This document shows, in pieces, positions 1-8,730 of a DNA stretch of 64,000 bases. The translations under genes and the position numbers were made by a program. Within the stretch, counting starts at the first letter, position 1. Each line of letters opens with the position of its first letter. The stretch spans positions 1,810,001 through 1,874,000 of the forward strand of contig NZ_CP024199.1 of NCBI RefSeq assembly GCF_002844375.1, given 5' to 3'. The notes under the pieces were generated by a model. The model saw nothing but the letters and a program-made list of their open reading frames with translations. It did no database searches and was not told the origin of the DNA. The stretch is from Thalassospira marina. Lineage in GTDB: Bacteria; Pseudomonadota; Alphaproteobacteria; Rhodospirillales; Thalassospiraceae.

Positions 1-2
1 CG

Positions 3-749
3 CGCATTACTGGCTTTCGCCCCGAAATTCAGTCGCAGCAGCAGGTCTATAAGGGTCTGCGCTATTACATGCAGCAGCAAAGTATGGGCTATGGCTATGA
101 ACGCTGCCTTTATGCGCTGGTAAAAAACCAGCATTGCCTTAGCCCGCTTGTCGAAAATGAATATGTCATTCACATCGCACAGCTTTTGCCTGCGCTGGAA
201 AAGGTTGCATCGGTAACACCGCACAGCAGCTGGCCGGTTGACCGGCATATTGCCGCCTTTATTGCTGTGCGCCTGCAGGATGACACCGAACCGCAATTAA
301 CCGCCCTGCAAAACCCGGGTGACGAGGTGGAATTCAGCCGGTCGATCATCAGTTTGCTGGCACTTGTGCAGTGGCGGCACGGCCCCGATAGCCTGCCGCA
401 TCTGGGCCTGTGGGTTGCACGTTTGATGGAACCGGCCACCAAGGTTTTCCATAGCCGCGAACGCCGTGAAAAGGTGGAACGCGAAATTCCCAAGCTGGCA
501 AAACGCGGTAATCTGGTCGAGCTTTACAACCTGATCAATGATGAAAAAGAACGTCGCAAGGACCAGGACGAATTCATTTCCGCTGTCGAGGAATATTCAG
601 CAGCCGATAGCGAGGTGTTCGATCTGGAATCTTCTGGCCCGGCGCGCATGATACTGGCCGAACAGATTGGCCGTCAGGTGGCATCATTTGCCTCGACCAT
701 GATTGCGCTGCTGACGGTATCGGCTTTGTTCATGATGACGGTCTGGTAA
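3..749 (+). CDS. Unknown C-terminally membrane-anchored protein, 5' end outside window
   Basis: The reading frame is open from the first bases of the window, so the true start lies upstream; the first internal ATG is at 69. About 249 residues are visible. The body is mostly helical and charged, with a Lys/Arg/Glu-rich stretch (roughly residues 150-205 of the visible part) that could form a coiled coil. The last about 16 residues are hydrophobic (IALLTVSALFMMTVW) and end at the stop, which looks like a C-terminal membrane anchor. The next gene starts 9 bases after the stop, so the two are probably co-transcribed. I do not recognise the family. It may be the tail of a larger multidomain protein, which cannot be decided here. 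Confidence 0.7.
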   Translation, partial: RITGFRPEIQSQQQVYKGLRYYMQQQSMGYGYERCLYALVKNQHCLSPLVENEYVIHIAQLLPALEKVASVTPHSSWPVDRHIAAFIAVRLQDDTEPQLTALQNPGDEVEFSRSIISLLALVQWRHGPDSLPHLGLWVARLMEPATKVFHSRERREKVEREIPKLAKRGNLVELYNLINDEKERRKDQDEFISAVEEYSAADSEVFDLESSGPARMILAEQIGRQVASFASTMIALLTVSALFMMTVW

Positions 750-758
750 GGGGGCAAC

Positions 759-1250
759 ATGGCAAAGAAAAAAGACAAAGCCCCCAAAAGCGGCGGGAAA
801 AAATCCGGTGGATTGTCCTTTCTGGCAATTCTGGTGATGGGGGTGCTGCTGTTTATGGTGGCATTACCCACCTTTATTACGCTGGTCGCCGGGTTGATCC
901 CGTCTGTCCTGGCGTTTTTCCTGGACCGGCACCGGGGGCGGTATCTGGCGCGGTGTGTTTTCGGGCTTAATTTTTCCGGTGTCGCACCCTATGTGATGGA
1001 ACTTTGGCGTGATGGCGGGCAAAGCGTTTCCATGGCAACCCAGCAACTGCTGGACCCGATGACGATGGTCATCATGTATGGCGCAGCGGGGTTGGGCTGG
1101 CTGATGTATCTTGCCATGCCGCCGATTGTTGCCAATGTCCTGAACCTGACGGCACAACGCCGCACGGTTGAGTTACGCGAACAACAGCGTGACCTGATCA
1201 AGGTTTGGGGGGAAAACCTGATTTCCGAAATTGAAAAGGGCAGCCGTTAA
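759..1250 (+). CDS. Small multi-pass membrane protein of unknown function
   Basis: 163 residues starting at an ATG just after the previous stop (GGGGGCAAC upstream gives a weak ribosome site). The N-terminus is Lys/Gly-rich (residues 1-18). Hydrophobic segments follow at about 20-42 and 43-56, and a longer one around 100-130. The C-terminus is a charged amphipathic tail (about 135-163). No catalytic motif was seen and I do not recognise the family. Its spacing suggests an operon with the C-anchored protein before it; both may act at the inner membrane, which is inference. The stop codon lies in the loop of a terminator hairpin, so the operon ends here. Confidence 0.7.
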   Translation: MAKKKDKAPKSGGKKSGGLSFLAILVMGVLLFMVALPTFITLVAGLIPSVLAFFLDRHRGRYLARCVFGLNFSGVAPYVMELWRDGGQSVSMATQQLLDPMTMVIMYGAAGLGWLMYLAMPPIVANVLNLTAQRRTVELREQQRDLIKVWGENLISEIEKGSR

Positions 1251-1263
1251 TCGGCTGTTTTTT
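1241..1263 (+). terminator. Rho-independent terminator overlapping a stop codon
   Basis: CAGCCG (1241-1246) pairs with CGGCTG (1252-1257) and six T follow (1258-1263). The TAA stop of the upstream membrane-protein gene is in the loop. Confidence 0.75.
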
Positions 1264-1555
1264 GGCTGTTTGCAGTTTAGCCGCGTTCAAAAGAGTGCGG
1301 GCAGTCCTTGCGCCTGGCCAGAGGTGGTGGGGGGCTTGCCCTATCGGGGAGAAAGTGCCGCAAGCATTGAACGGGCGCTTTTACTTGCTTGCTTCAAGTA
1401 TTCGGTATTTTCCACATGCAGGCCATTACCGGATTAACACCCGGATCAGCATCCCAAATATTGAATTGAAGGCATTATCCCGCGACGGCGGGCAGGGCGG
1501 AGATGATTGATCCGCGTGTGGGTTGATCCATGTTGGTAAAGGCAAATTAACAAAC
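1264..1555. other. Intergenic stretch, no supported gene
   Basis: About 290 bases between the terminator of the small membrane protein and the terminator of rpoH. Short overlapping frames exist but none has a ribosome site or a credible protein. The part around 1300-1370 is G-rich and could fold, but no named RNA family could be matched by eye. Confidence 0.4.
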
Positions 1556-1585
1556 AAAAAGAACGGCCTGATGACCGTTCTTTTT
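1556..1585. terminator. Bidirectional terminator downstream of rpoH
   Basis: AAAAA-GAACGG-CCTGATGA-CCGTTC-TTTTT is symmetrical, so it can end transcription from either side. It lies about 50 bases beyond the rpoH stop on the minus strand. Confidence 0.8.
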
Positions 1586-1633
1586 GGGCTGGCAAGAAAC
1601 GGGATAAACTTGCTAGCCGGGGTTGTGATGCGC

Positions 1634-2491
1634 TTAGTTGTGCATGCGCTGGCAGATTTTTTCAAAGGCGCGTACTTCGATCTGGCGGATGCGTTCACGC
1701 GAAATGCCGTAGGTCATGCTGAGGTTTTCAAGCGTAACCGGGGTTTCATACAGGCGACGCTGGGTCAGAATGTCGCGTTCACGGTCATTAAGGCCAGACA
1801 TCGCGGATTTCAGCATATTCATGCGCTGAACAAATTCTTCGCGGCGACCCAGGCGAACTTCCTGGTTGTCTTCTTCGCTTTCCAGCCAGTCAACCCATTC
1901 GCCTTCGCCTTCAACACGTACCGGAGCATTGAGCGAATGATCCGGGCCGGAAAGGCGACGGTTCATCATGACGACGTCTTCTTCCGAAACATTCAGTTTT
2001 TCGGCAATGGTTTCGACCTGTTCGGGCGTCATGTCGCCTTCTTCAATGGCCTGCATCTGGCTTTTCAGCTTGCGCAGGTTGAAGAACAGTTTTTTCTGGG
2101 CTGCCGTGGTGCCGATCTTAACCAGCGACCAGGAATGCAGAATATATTCCTGGATGGCGGCGCGGATCCACCACATGGCATAGGTTGCAAGGCGGAAGCC
2201 TTTGTCGGGATCAAAGCGCCGGACGGACTGCAAAAGGCCGATATTGCCTTCCGAGATCAGTTCGTTGATCGGCAAGCCGTAGCCGCGATAGGACATTGCA
2301 ATTTTTGCAACGAGACGCAGGTGGCTGGTGATCAGCTTTTCTGCTGCCTTTTCGTCTTCGTGGTCACGATAACGTTCTGCGAGGGCGGTTTCGACGTCGG
2401 GTGCCAACATCGGATAGCGACGAATACGCTGAAGATAGCCGGTCAGACCATCCGGAGAAATCGTCAATACTGCTGCATTACCCTGTTTCAT
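1634..2491 (-). CDS. rpoH: RNA polymerase sigma-32 factor RpoH
   Basis: 285 residues. RpoH directs RNA polymerase to heat-shock promoters (chaperones, proteases). Region 2 is clear: the DLISEGN-type motif (ELISEGNIGLL, about 77-87) and the region 2.3/2.4 segment FRLATYAMWWIRAAIQ (about 99-114). The RpoH box QKKLFFNLRK (132-141) is the family hallmark and separates it from RpoD and RpoS. Region 4.2 is at the C-terminus (GISRERIRQIEVRAFEKI). A longer frame begins at 2539, but the ATG at 2491 is preceded by GGGAGG at good spacing and the protein then begins in the usual way. Transcribed after rluD, probably from its own promoter in the gap. The alphaproteobacterial RpoH family is often post-translationally controlled by DnaK and FtsH; that is family knowledge. 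Confidence 0.97.
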   Translation of the reverse strand: MKQGNAAVLTISPDGLTGYLQRIRRYPMLAPDVETALAERYRDHEDEKAAEKLITSHLRLVAKIAMSYRGYGLPINELISEGNIGLLQSVRRFDPDKGFRLATYAMWWIRAAIQEYILHSWSLVKIGTTAAQKKLFFNLRKLKSQMQAIEEGDMTPEQVETIAEKLNVSEEDVVMMNRRLSGPDHSLNAPVRVEGEGEWVDWLESEEDNQEVRLGRREEFVQRMNMLKSAMSGLNDRERDILTQRRLYETPVTLENLSMTYGISRERIRQIEVRAFEKICQRMHN

Positions 2492-2548
2492 TGGTGCCTC
2501 CCAATGCGCTTGTGGAACAGTGCATAAATCCCCTAGCACTGATTGCAG

Positions 2549-2576
2549 GGTATACAGAGGTATTAGGAAGCGTCAA
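2549..2576 (-). promoter_or_regulatory. Sigma-70 type promoter for rpoH
   Basis: On the minus strand TTGACG (2571-2576) and TATACC (2549-2554) are 16 bases apart, about 60 bases upstream of the rpoH ATG and just after the rluD stop. It would allow rpoH expression independent of rluD. Confidence 0.6.
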
Positions 2577-2601
2577 TATAAAAATAATAAGTAAGTATAG
2601 A

Positions 2602-3615
2602 CTACATACAACTAAAGGATAGGTTCAGGGCGGTGTAGACGGCCTTCAGGTCCTCGGGCATGGGGGCGGAAAAGGTAATAAAGTTACCTGTTCTAGGGTG
2701 CGCAAAGCCAAGAGTTTGCGCGTGTAGCGCCTGTTTTCCGAAGGCGGAAAGAACGGCCTGGGACGTCTGGTTAAGGTGCCTGACCGAACGTGACTTGCTG
2801 TAAACTGGATCACAGACAAGTGAATGCCCGACATGGGCCATATGCACCCGTATTTGGTGTGTGCGACCGGTCGCAAGCTTGCATTTAATAACTGACGCTA
2901 ACGAGTCGGGCCGTTTTTCTATCACGCTATAGTAAGTAAGGGCAGGTTTACCCCCCGAGGCCAGAACCGCCATTTTCTTGCGATTCCGCGGGCTGCGGCC
3001 AATATTGCCCGAGATTTTACCCTCCGCCGGGGAGGGGCAGCCCCACACAATCGCAATATAGGTGCGTTCGATATTTTCCTTATCCTCGGCAAACAGCTTG
3101 GAAAGCGCACGGTGGGCCATGTCGTTTTTGGCAACAACCATCGCCCCGCTGGTATCCTTATCAAGGCGATGCACGATACCTGGCCGCTTGACACCGCCAA
3201 TACCCGACAGGCTGTCACCGCAATGGGCCAAAAGGGCATTAACCAGCGTACCACTTTCATTGCCAGCGGCAGGATGCACCACCATGCCCGCTGGCTTGTT
3301 GATCACCAGAAGGTCGTCATCTTCATAAAGCACATCAAGCGCGATGGTTTCGGCTTCGGGGGTGGCGGGTTCGGCGGGCGGAATTTGCAGTTCCATGGTT
3401 TGCCCGGCGCGCACCTTGGTTGAAACGCTGTCTTTGATCACGCCATCAACAAGCAGGTGCCCTTCGGTAATCAGCGCTTTTAAGCGTGAGCGCGATTCCT
3501 GCGGCCATGCCTTGGCAAGGACACGATCCAGGCGTTCCCCGGCATCTTCAGGCTGGGTGACATAAACCAGGCCATTTTCATCAGCAAGCGGGTCGGGCGT
3601 GGAATGGTCGGACAT
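2602..3615 (-). CDS. rluD: 23S rRNA pseudouridine synthase, RluA family (RluD-type)
   Basis: 337 residues. An N-terminal S4 RNA-binding domain (about 25-85, LDRVLAK...RSRLKALI) is followed by the RluA catalytic domain. The catalytic motif HRLDKDTSG is at 149-157, with the nucleophilic aspartate at 152. NKPAGMVVHP (106-115) and the ATGRTHQIRVH motif near 246-256 are also family hallmarks. In E. coli, RluD modifies helix 69 of 23S rRNA; the precise target here is inferred from architecture. It is encoded immediately upstream of rpoH on the same strand. Confidence 0.93.
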   Translation of the reverse strand: MSDHSTPDPLADENGLVYVTQPEDAGERLDRVLAKAWPQESRSRLKALITEGHLLVDGVIKDSVSTKVRAGQTMELQIPPAEPATPEAETIALDVLYEDDDLLVINKPAGMVVHPAAGNESGTLVNALLAHCGDSLSGIGGVKRPGIVHRLDKDTSGAMVVAKNDMAHRALSKLFAEDKENIERTYIAIVWGCPSPAEGKISGNIGRSPRNRKKMAVLASGGKPALTYYSVIEKRPDSLASVIKCKLATGRTHQIRVHMAHVGHSLVCDPVYSKSRSVRHLNQTSQAVLSAFGKQALHAQTLGFAHPRTGNFITFSAPMPEDLKAVYTALNLSFSCM

Positions 3616-3862
3616 GGAACTGCAATTTCATCAAGAAGGAACGGAAACGGGGCAGGGCGGCAAAACTGCGCCATCTTAGCAGCTTGCACCTTCCTTGCCA
3701 GTCAGGCTGGCGCAACATAGCGGAAAAACCGCCTTTTGCAATTCCCGTGCATTCAGGGGGGATATGTGTTTATTCGGGGCTTCACTCTGGCAGGGCGTTG
3801 GCTTCATAATGGGCATCCCTGCAGAAAGCAGGTTTTACCCTTGGGCAGTTTGCGGAAAGAAA

Positions 3863-4258
3863 ATGCGCGTTATTAAAATTCTTGTGGCTGTAATGGCAGT
3901 GTTGATCCTGATTGGCATTGCGCTGGTCGTCTATGGCCTGCAGCGCGACAAGGCGGCAAAGCAGGCGGAAAATGCCGCAACCCAGACCATGACGGTACAA
4001 CCCGAACCGCCCATTTCCGATGGAATGGATAATGCCGGTACGCCGCTTTCAACAGACAGCGAATATGAAGAACCCCTTGATGAGCCCTTTGGCACCATCA
4101 ATGTGGACCTGGCCGCCGATGAAACCCTGCTTTCTTTCAAGGTTGATGGTGACCGGGCCTTTTTGCACCTGACCGGGCCAAAGGGCGCGCGGATTGTGGT
4201 TGTTTCCATGACCGATAAAAGTGTTCTGGGCCAAATCCTGCTGATGAAGCCGAACTGA
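3863..4258 (+). CDS. Single-pass inner-membrane protein, DUF6476-like
   Basis: 131 residues from the ATG at 3863, chosen because GGAAAG precedes it and the protein then starts with MRVIKILVAVM; the frame could open earlier at 3695 but that extension has no ribosome site. Residues 4-27 form one transmembrane helix. A short acidic linker follows (about 35-80), then a compact beta-rich tail with DRAFLHLTGPKGARIVVV and SVLGQI. The layout matches small alphaproteobacterial proteins I remember as DUF6476, often found near rluD and rpoH; this is recollection, not a search. Function unknown. Divergent from rluD and followed closely by the M67 peptidase gene. Confidence 0.75.
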   Translation: MRVIKILVAVMAVLILIGIALVVYGLQRDKAAKQAENAATQTMTVQPEPPISDGMDNAGTPLSTDSEYEEPLDEPFGTINVDLAADETLLSFKVDGDRAFLHLTGPKGARIVVVSMTDKSVLGQILLMKPN

Positions 4259-4297
4259 TCGCAAAACCCAAACATGCCTTTGGGCAGGGTGATGGAT

Positions 4298-4822
4298 ATG
4301 GCGGATACACAAATCACCATTGCAAAGCCGGTTCTTGATGAAATTCTCGACCATGCGGCGCAAAGCTGGCCAATGGAATGCTGTGGGCTTTTGATTGGCC
4401 CGCGTGATGTGGATGCAGGTTTGGGGGCGAACAAGAAGGCAGGCGAACCTTCATTTGCCTCACGCCCCTATGAAATACGCATATCGCGCTGTGTGGTGGC
4501 GGCCAATGTTGCCGATGATCCCACCATGACCTTTGAAATTGATCCGGGCCTGCTTTTGCGCACGCACCGTGCCGTGCGGGAAAGTGGCGAGGAAATTATG
4601 GGCTGTTACCATTCGCACCCGAATGGCCATGTGCTGCCATCCCGCACCGACCTGCAACGTGCCGAACAGGCCGGTTTTTTATGGCTGATCGCCGGAAGCG
4701 TTACCGAAGGTGTGCGCGATTGGGCGATATATCAGCGTATGCCAGTAATCGATAACGACCTGGCAGCACGGTATTTCCAAACACTTGATTGCCGGGTGGA
4801 CCCGGATGACATTGCCCGGTAA
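4298..4822 (+). CDS. M67-family (JAMM/MPN) metallopeptidase
   Basis: 174 residues. The JAMM zinc site is complete: the glutamate in MECCGLL (about residue 27), HSHPNG (105-110), then Ser115 and Asp118 in SRTD. Such proteins are zinc isopeptidases or peptidases; bacterial stand-alone members are often linked to ubiquitin-like sulfur carriers or cysteine metabolism, but none of those genes is nearby, so the substrate is unknown. The start at 4298 has AGGG eight bases upstream; an in-frame ATG at 4292 is the alternative. No signal peptide, so cytosolic. Probably co-transcribed with the small membrane protein before it and ended by the terminator just after. Confidence 0.85.
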   Translation: MADTQITIAKPVLDEILDHAAQSWPMECCGLLIGPRDVDAGLGANKKAGEPSFASRPYEIRISRCVVAANVADDPTMTFEIDPGLLLRTHRAVRESGEEIMGCYHSHPNGHVLPSRTDLQRAEQAGFLWLIAGSVTEGVRDWAIYQRMPVIDNDLAARYFQTLDCRVDPDDIAR

Positions 4823-4827
4823 GCAAA

Positions 4828-4854
4828 ACGGCCCGTGATTGCGGGCCATTTTTT
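4828..4854. terminator. Bidirectional terminator between convergent genes
   Basis: GGCCCG (4830-4835) pairs with CGGGCC (4842-4847), with a T run at 4849-4854. On the minus strand the hairpin is followed by TTTT, so it also serves the glycosyltransferase gene that ends at 4890. Confidence 0.75.
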
Positions 4855-4889
4855 ATGGGGTGCTTACCTTCATTGCGACGGGAGGGGGA

Positions 4890-6095
4890 TTAACCGGCAG
4901 CCAGCCGCTCCAGCGCGCCAGTCTGGCGGGCAAGGCAATGTTCAAGATTATAACGTTTGCCAACCACCTGCCGGCCTAGCTGGCGCAGGGCTTCGTAACG
5001 CTGGGGATGGGTCAGAACATCGCCAATCTGGTTTGCCAGCAGTTCCGGGTCCCAGAAATCGGTCAGCAGGCCGTTTTTACCATGATGGATGATTTCCTCG
5101 ACCGGCCCGGTTTTAGACCCGATCACAAGCGTTCCGCAGGCCATGGCTTCCAGTACTGACCAGGACAGTACAAACGGGAAGGTCAGGTAAATATGCACCC
5201 GGCTGACCTGAAACAGTGTCACAAGCTGCTCATGCGGGATTTGGCCCAAAAAAACGATGCGTGATGGGTCAATACCCGTTTCTTCCATCATGATTTCGCG
5301 CCAGGGCCGCCCGTCAGGGGCGGGTGCGCCATAGCTGACACCATCACCACCGGCCACCAGAAACAGGGCATCGGGGTGATTTTGCGACACTTTGGCGGCG
5401 GCACGCATGAATTGGGGAAACCCGCGATAGGGTTCAAGGTCACGCGCGACATAGGTCACAACCGGTGTGGTGCGGTCAATCACGCGGCCGTCGGGCAATG
5501 TGAATTTCACATTGGCATCCGGGCGGCAGCGCTGCATGTCGATGCCATCGTGGCACACGCCAATTTTGCTGCGTAAAAACTTTGGATAGGCGGCTTTCTG
5601 CCACTGGGTCGGGCTGATGCCGGCATCGATCTGTTCAAGGGTTAAAAGCTGGCTGCTATTGCGCAGTCGAAGCTGTTTACGCTGGTTAAGCGATACCTGT
5701 TCCTGCGGGTCAAACCCCACATCACGGCCACTGGCATGGTAGAAATGCTCGCAATACCCCAAAAGCGGGGTATCAGGTAAAACATCGCGGGCAAACATCA
5801 TGCTGCCCCAGCCGATATGGCCAAAAACGATATCGGGTTTGCCTTCCTGCGCCACCAGCGATGCAAGCGTATCGGCGGCCTGATGGCCGACTTCGGTATG
5901 CAGGTTGATATGGCTGGCTGGTTTTGCATGGGCAGGCAGGGCATCGGGCGAGCGATGCCGCAAAACCCGCACACCGGGCAATTTTACGTTCATCCCTTCG
6001 CAAAGAAAGGAAACCTGCCACCCGGCATTGGCCAGGTGACAGGCAAGATGTACAAATTGTCCCGGCCCACGACGATGGACAAAGACAACTTTCAT
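4890..6095 (-). CDS. GT4-type (GT-B fold) glycosyltransferase
   Basis: 401 residues. The N-terminus MKVVFVHRRGPGQF begins a GT-B Rossmann domain. The C-terminal half shows the usual GT4 nucleotide-sugar site: VTYVARDLEPYRGF (start of the donor domain), FLVAGGDG, IVFLGQIPHEQL, and LSWSVLEAMACGTLVIGS with the E-x7-E type region SVLEAMACG...GPVEEII. Transfers an activated sugar to an unknown acceptor in the cytosol. The ATG overlaps the stop of the MarR gene by four bases (ATGA), so the two are translationally coupled. Its position next to the secretion and glycan locus suggests a role in the same surface polysaccharide. Confidence 0.88.
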   Translation of the reverse strand: MKVVFVHRRGPGQFVHLACHLANAGWQVSFLCEGMNVKLPGVRVLRHRSPDALPAHAKPASHINLHTEVGHQAADTLASLVAQEGKPDIVFGHIGWGSMMFARDVLPDTPLLGYCEHFYHASGRDVGFDPQEQVSLNQRKQLRLRNSSQLLTLEQIDAGISPTQWQKAAYPKFLRSKIGVCHDGIDMQRCRPDANVKFTLPDGRVIDRTTPVVTYVARDLEPYRGFPQFMRAAAKVSQNHPDALFLVAGGDGVSYGAPAPDGRPWREIMMEETGIDPSRIVFLGQIPHEQLVTLFQVSRVHIYLTFPFVLSWSVLEAMACGTLVIGSKTGPVEEIIHHGKNGLLTDFWDPELLANQIGDVLTHPQRYEALRQLGRQVVGKRYNLEHCLARQTGALERLAAG

Positions 6096-6592
6096 CGGCG
6101 GTTGCGTGCCTCGCTGGTCATCATCGGGGCAGAGGCGGGGACACCGCCATAACGCAGGGTCTGTGTCCAGAATTCCTCCAGACGGCGCAGGGTATGAAGC
6201 GCATTTTCAAGTTCCGCTTCGCCATCCCGGCCGTTTGAAAGGGCTTCGTGGTATTCTTCGTGAAACTCCTGAAGGGCATCACAAAGTTCGTGGCCCTTTT
6301 CGGTCAGTTTGATCCGTGCAGATCGACGGTCGCGCGCCATTACCTGACGTTCGATATAGCCCGATTCAACAAGCTGTTTGAGGTTATATGAGGCATTCGA
6401 GCCCATATAATGCCCCCGATCGAGCAGATCACGAACTGAGAGTTCATCATCGCCGATATTAAACAGCAGCGCCACCTGGGCCGGGCTGATGTCATCATTC
6501 CCCAGCCTGATCAGATCGACACGCAGCAAATCGGCAAACCGCCGATAGATTCGTTCAACAGTGTTTGCGAGTTCAAGGTGAGTGACGGTCAT
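6092..6592 (-). CDS. MarR-family winged-helix regulator
   Basis: 166 residues from the ATG at 6592; an upstream in-frame TTG at 6619 is the alternative. The winged-helix core is visible: ISPAQVALLFNIGDDELSVRDLLDRG (helix-turn-helix), then SNASYNLKQLVESGYIERQVMARDRRSARIKLTEKG (recognition helix and wing with the DRRSARIKLT signature). The long C-terminal helices would form the dimer interface. Divergent from the type I secretion operon across a 324-base gap and coupled to a glycosyltransferase gene, so it is a natural candidate to repress one or both directions. Ligand unknown. Confidence 0.88.
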   Translation of the reverse strand: MTVTHLELANTVERIYRRFADLLRVDLIRLGNDDISPAQVALLFNIGDDELSVRDLLDRGHYMGSNASYNLKQLVESGYIERQVMARDRRSARIKLTEKGHELCDALQEFHEEYHEALSNGRDGEAELENALHTLRRLEEFWTQTLRYGGVPASAPMMTSEARNRR

Positions 6593-6915
6593 GGCATTCG
6601 ATCCGTTATCTGGTCCCAATATACAGTGGCCTTTGACCGGTTGTTACCGGCATCGACCAATCGTTTTCGGAAGATAACAGGACGTTGTTCTGTAACTCTT
6701 TTCGACACGCCCAATCCTTCCTGTAGTTTGCTCAAAATTTTGAAGTATTTTCCAAGTTATTGTCCTCGGTATACTTCTTTGATTTGTGTTTTTACAGTGT
6801 CCAATCATGAACATTAGATCGACATATTTCGATTTATTTTATTGCATCATGATTTCGCAACTATGTGAGCAGATTGCGGAAAAACTATGACTTTTTACAA
6901 ATTGGATGAGATTGG
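6593..6915. promoter_or_regulatory. Divergent intergenic region with palindromes
   Basis: AT-rich gap between the MarR gene and the secretion ATPase gene, expected to hold both promoters. It contains a perfect 12-base palindrome TCAAAATTTTGA (6732-6743) and CCGGT-TGTT-ACCGG (6637-6650). No promoter boxes were assigned with confidence. Confidence 0.5.
6732..6743. promoter_or_regulatory. Candidate MarR operator palindrome
   Basis: TCAAAATTTTGA is a perfect 12-base palindrome in the divergent region beside the MarR gene. MarR dimers bind short palindromes of about this size. Assignment rests on position only. Confidence 0.35.
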
Positions 6916-8730
6916 ATGCAATTTCGGTCAAAAGGCGCGAAAAGCGCCATGACAGCGCGGCTGGAAACACGCCCCGCTCTTGATGCGCCCACATTGATCC
7001 GCGAAGCCCGTTTCACGTTCGTACGCGGTCTGACCTGGGCCGGGATCGTCAGTGGCTTCATTAATGTCCTGCAATTGACCGTGCCGCTTTTCATGCTGCA
7101 GGTCCATGACCGTGTGATTAACAGTCAAAGCATCGATACCCTGAAGCTTTTGCTGGTGATCGCCGTGGGTGCCATCATTCTGTATGGCATTCTGGATTTC
7201 ATTCGTGCCATGACCTTTCAGGAAATGGCGAAGTCATTGTTGCGGCGCCTAAACCTGCCGGCCATTGCCGCGGCCATGAGTGTTTCTATGGAAAAAGGAT
7301 CGACGCCGGGCACGCAGGTTCTGCGCGATCTGGCCGATCTTCGGACCTTCATTAACGGCAACACCATTGGCGCCCCGCTTGAAGCCCTGTGGGCCCCGAT
7401 TTTTCTGGGGGTCATGTTTGCGCTTCATCCGTTTTACGGGCTGGCTGGCGTGATCGGCGTCATCATGCTGGTCGGGCTTAGCCTGCTGGGTGATTTGCTG
7501 TCGCGCCGGGTCACCAAAGAGGCCAATGACGCCAATCTGCGCAACATCGCTGATATCGGGTCGAGCATCCCGCATGCCGAGGCCATCGAAGGCATGGGCA
7601 TGATGCCCGCGCTTGCGATGCGCTGGCGTTCGGCCCAGCATCACACAACCGAACTGCTTGATATCGCCAATGCGCGCGGCAAGGGCATGTATGCCCTGAC
7701 ACGGTCGCTGCGTTATGGCCTGCAGGTTGGTGTGCTGGCAATGGGTGCGGCCCTTGTGATCAAGGGTGAAACATCGCCAGGTGCCATGATTGGTGGCACC
7801 GTGATCATGGGCCGCTTGCTGCTGCCGTTTGACAATGTCACCCGTGACTGGCGTGGCTGGGTCAATGCCATGTCGGCATGGCAGCGCATTCGCCAGATCC
7901 TTGAACAGCGCCAGTCCGAACGCGAGGTTGAACCCACCCCGCGCAGCGAGGGGCCGCTTGTGGTTGATAACCTGGTCTATGCTGTTGCTGGCAATAATGT
8001 GCCGGTTCTCAGGGGCCTTTCATTTGAAATCAATCCCGGCGAAATCCTGGGTGTGATCGGCCCGTCGGCGGCAGGTAAATCAACCCTGTCGCGGGTCATT
8101 ATCGGGGCGGCCAAACCTACGGCGGGCGGTGTCTATCTGGATGGGCACAGCACCTATTTGTGGGAACGCGGGTCTTTTGGCGACATGGTGGGGTATCTGC
8201 CGCAGTCGGTGTCGCTGCTGAACGGGACCATCCGTGAAAATATTGGCCGCATGCGCGATGCCGACCCGCGCAAGGTGATTGATGCCGCGCGTGCTGCCGG
8301 TGTGCATGAAATGATCGGCCGTATGCCGCTGGGCTATGACACGCCAATTGGCGGGGGCCGTTATACCCTGTCAGGCGGGCAGAAACAGCGTATTGCGCTT
8401 GCCCGTGCGCTGTATGGCTGGCCGCGTCTGCTGGTGCTGGACGAACCCAATGCCAACCTGGATGCCGAAGGCGAAGCATCGCTTATTCGCGCCATTCGGG
8501 CGGCATCGGAAAATGGGGCGATGGTCGTGCTGATTGCGCATCGCCAGTCCATTATGCGCTATGCCCATAAATTGCTGGTCCTTCAGGAAGGGCGCATCAA
8601 GCAGTTTGGCGAGCGTACCGATGTGGTCCAGGCGATTACCGAACAGGGCCACGATGTAAAATCCCTGCCGGATTCCACCCGTAAATATGTTGCCAATGGC
8701 GGCAAGCTGGAAAATGGAGGTGCGGCATGA
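6916..8730 (+). CDS. Type I secretion ABC transporter, permease/ATPase (PrtD family)
   Basis: 604 residues. An N-terminal transmembrane domain (about 35-330, helices near 40-62, 75-95, 160-190 and 265-300) is fused to an ATPase domain. Walker A GPSAAGKST (382-390), signature LSGGQ (485-489), Walker B LLVLDEP (505-511) and an H-loop AHR (about 541) are all present. There is no C39 peptidase-like domain, so it is of the PrtD/AprD class that exports RTX substrates with C-terminal signals. The next gene encodes the adaptor and the one after that the likely RTX substrate. An outer-membrane TolC-type channel is not in the window and must be supplied from elsewhere. The start at 6916 follows GGATGAG; a second ATG lies at 6949 after a small GGCGC/GCGCC hairpin. 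Confidence 0.95.
   Translation: MQFRSKGAKSAMTARLETRPALDAPTLIREARFTFVRGLTWAGIVSGFINVLQLTVPLFMLQVHDRVINSQSIDTLKLLLVIAVGAIILYGILDFIRAMTFQEMAKSLLRRLNLPAIAAAMSVSMEKGSTPGTQVLRDLADLRTFINGNTIGAPLEALWAPIFLGVMFALHPFYGLAGVIGVIMLVGLSLLGDLLSRRVTKEANDANLRNIADIGSSIPHAEAIEGMGMMPALAMRWRSAQHHTTELLDIANARGKGMYALTRSLRYGLQVGVLAMGAALVIKGETSPGAMIGGTVIMGRLLLPFDNVTRDWRGWVNAMSAWQRIRQILEQRQSEREVEPTPRSEGPLVVDNLVYAVAGNNVPVLRGLSFEINPGEILGVIGPSAAGKSTLSRVIIGAAKPTAGGVYLDGHSTYLWERGSFGDMVGYLPQSVSLLNGTIRENIGRMRDADPRKVIDAARAAGVHEMIGRMPLGYDTPIGGGRYTLSGGQKQRIALARALYGWPRLLVLDEPNANLDAEGEASLIRAIRAASENGAMVVLIAHRQSIMRYAHKLLVLQEGRIKQFGERTDVVQAITEQGHDVKSLPDSTRKYVANGGKLENGGAA

Noticed and set aside
1290..1400. Possible small RNA such as 6S or SRP RNA in the gap before rpoH
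   Set aside because: G-rich and foldable but no signature of a named RNA family was found by eye, and no promoter could be assigned.
1523..2527. Long plus-strand frame (334 codons) opposite rpoH
   Set aside because: It lies antisense to a fully motif-supported RpoH; composition is that of a shadow frame and it has no ribosome site or family features.
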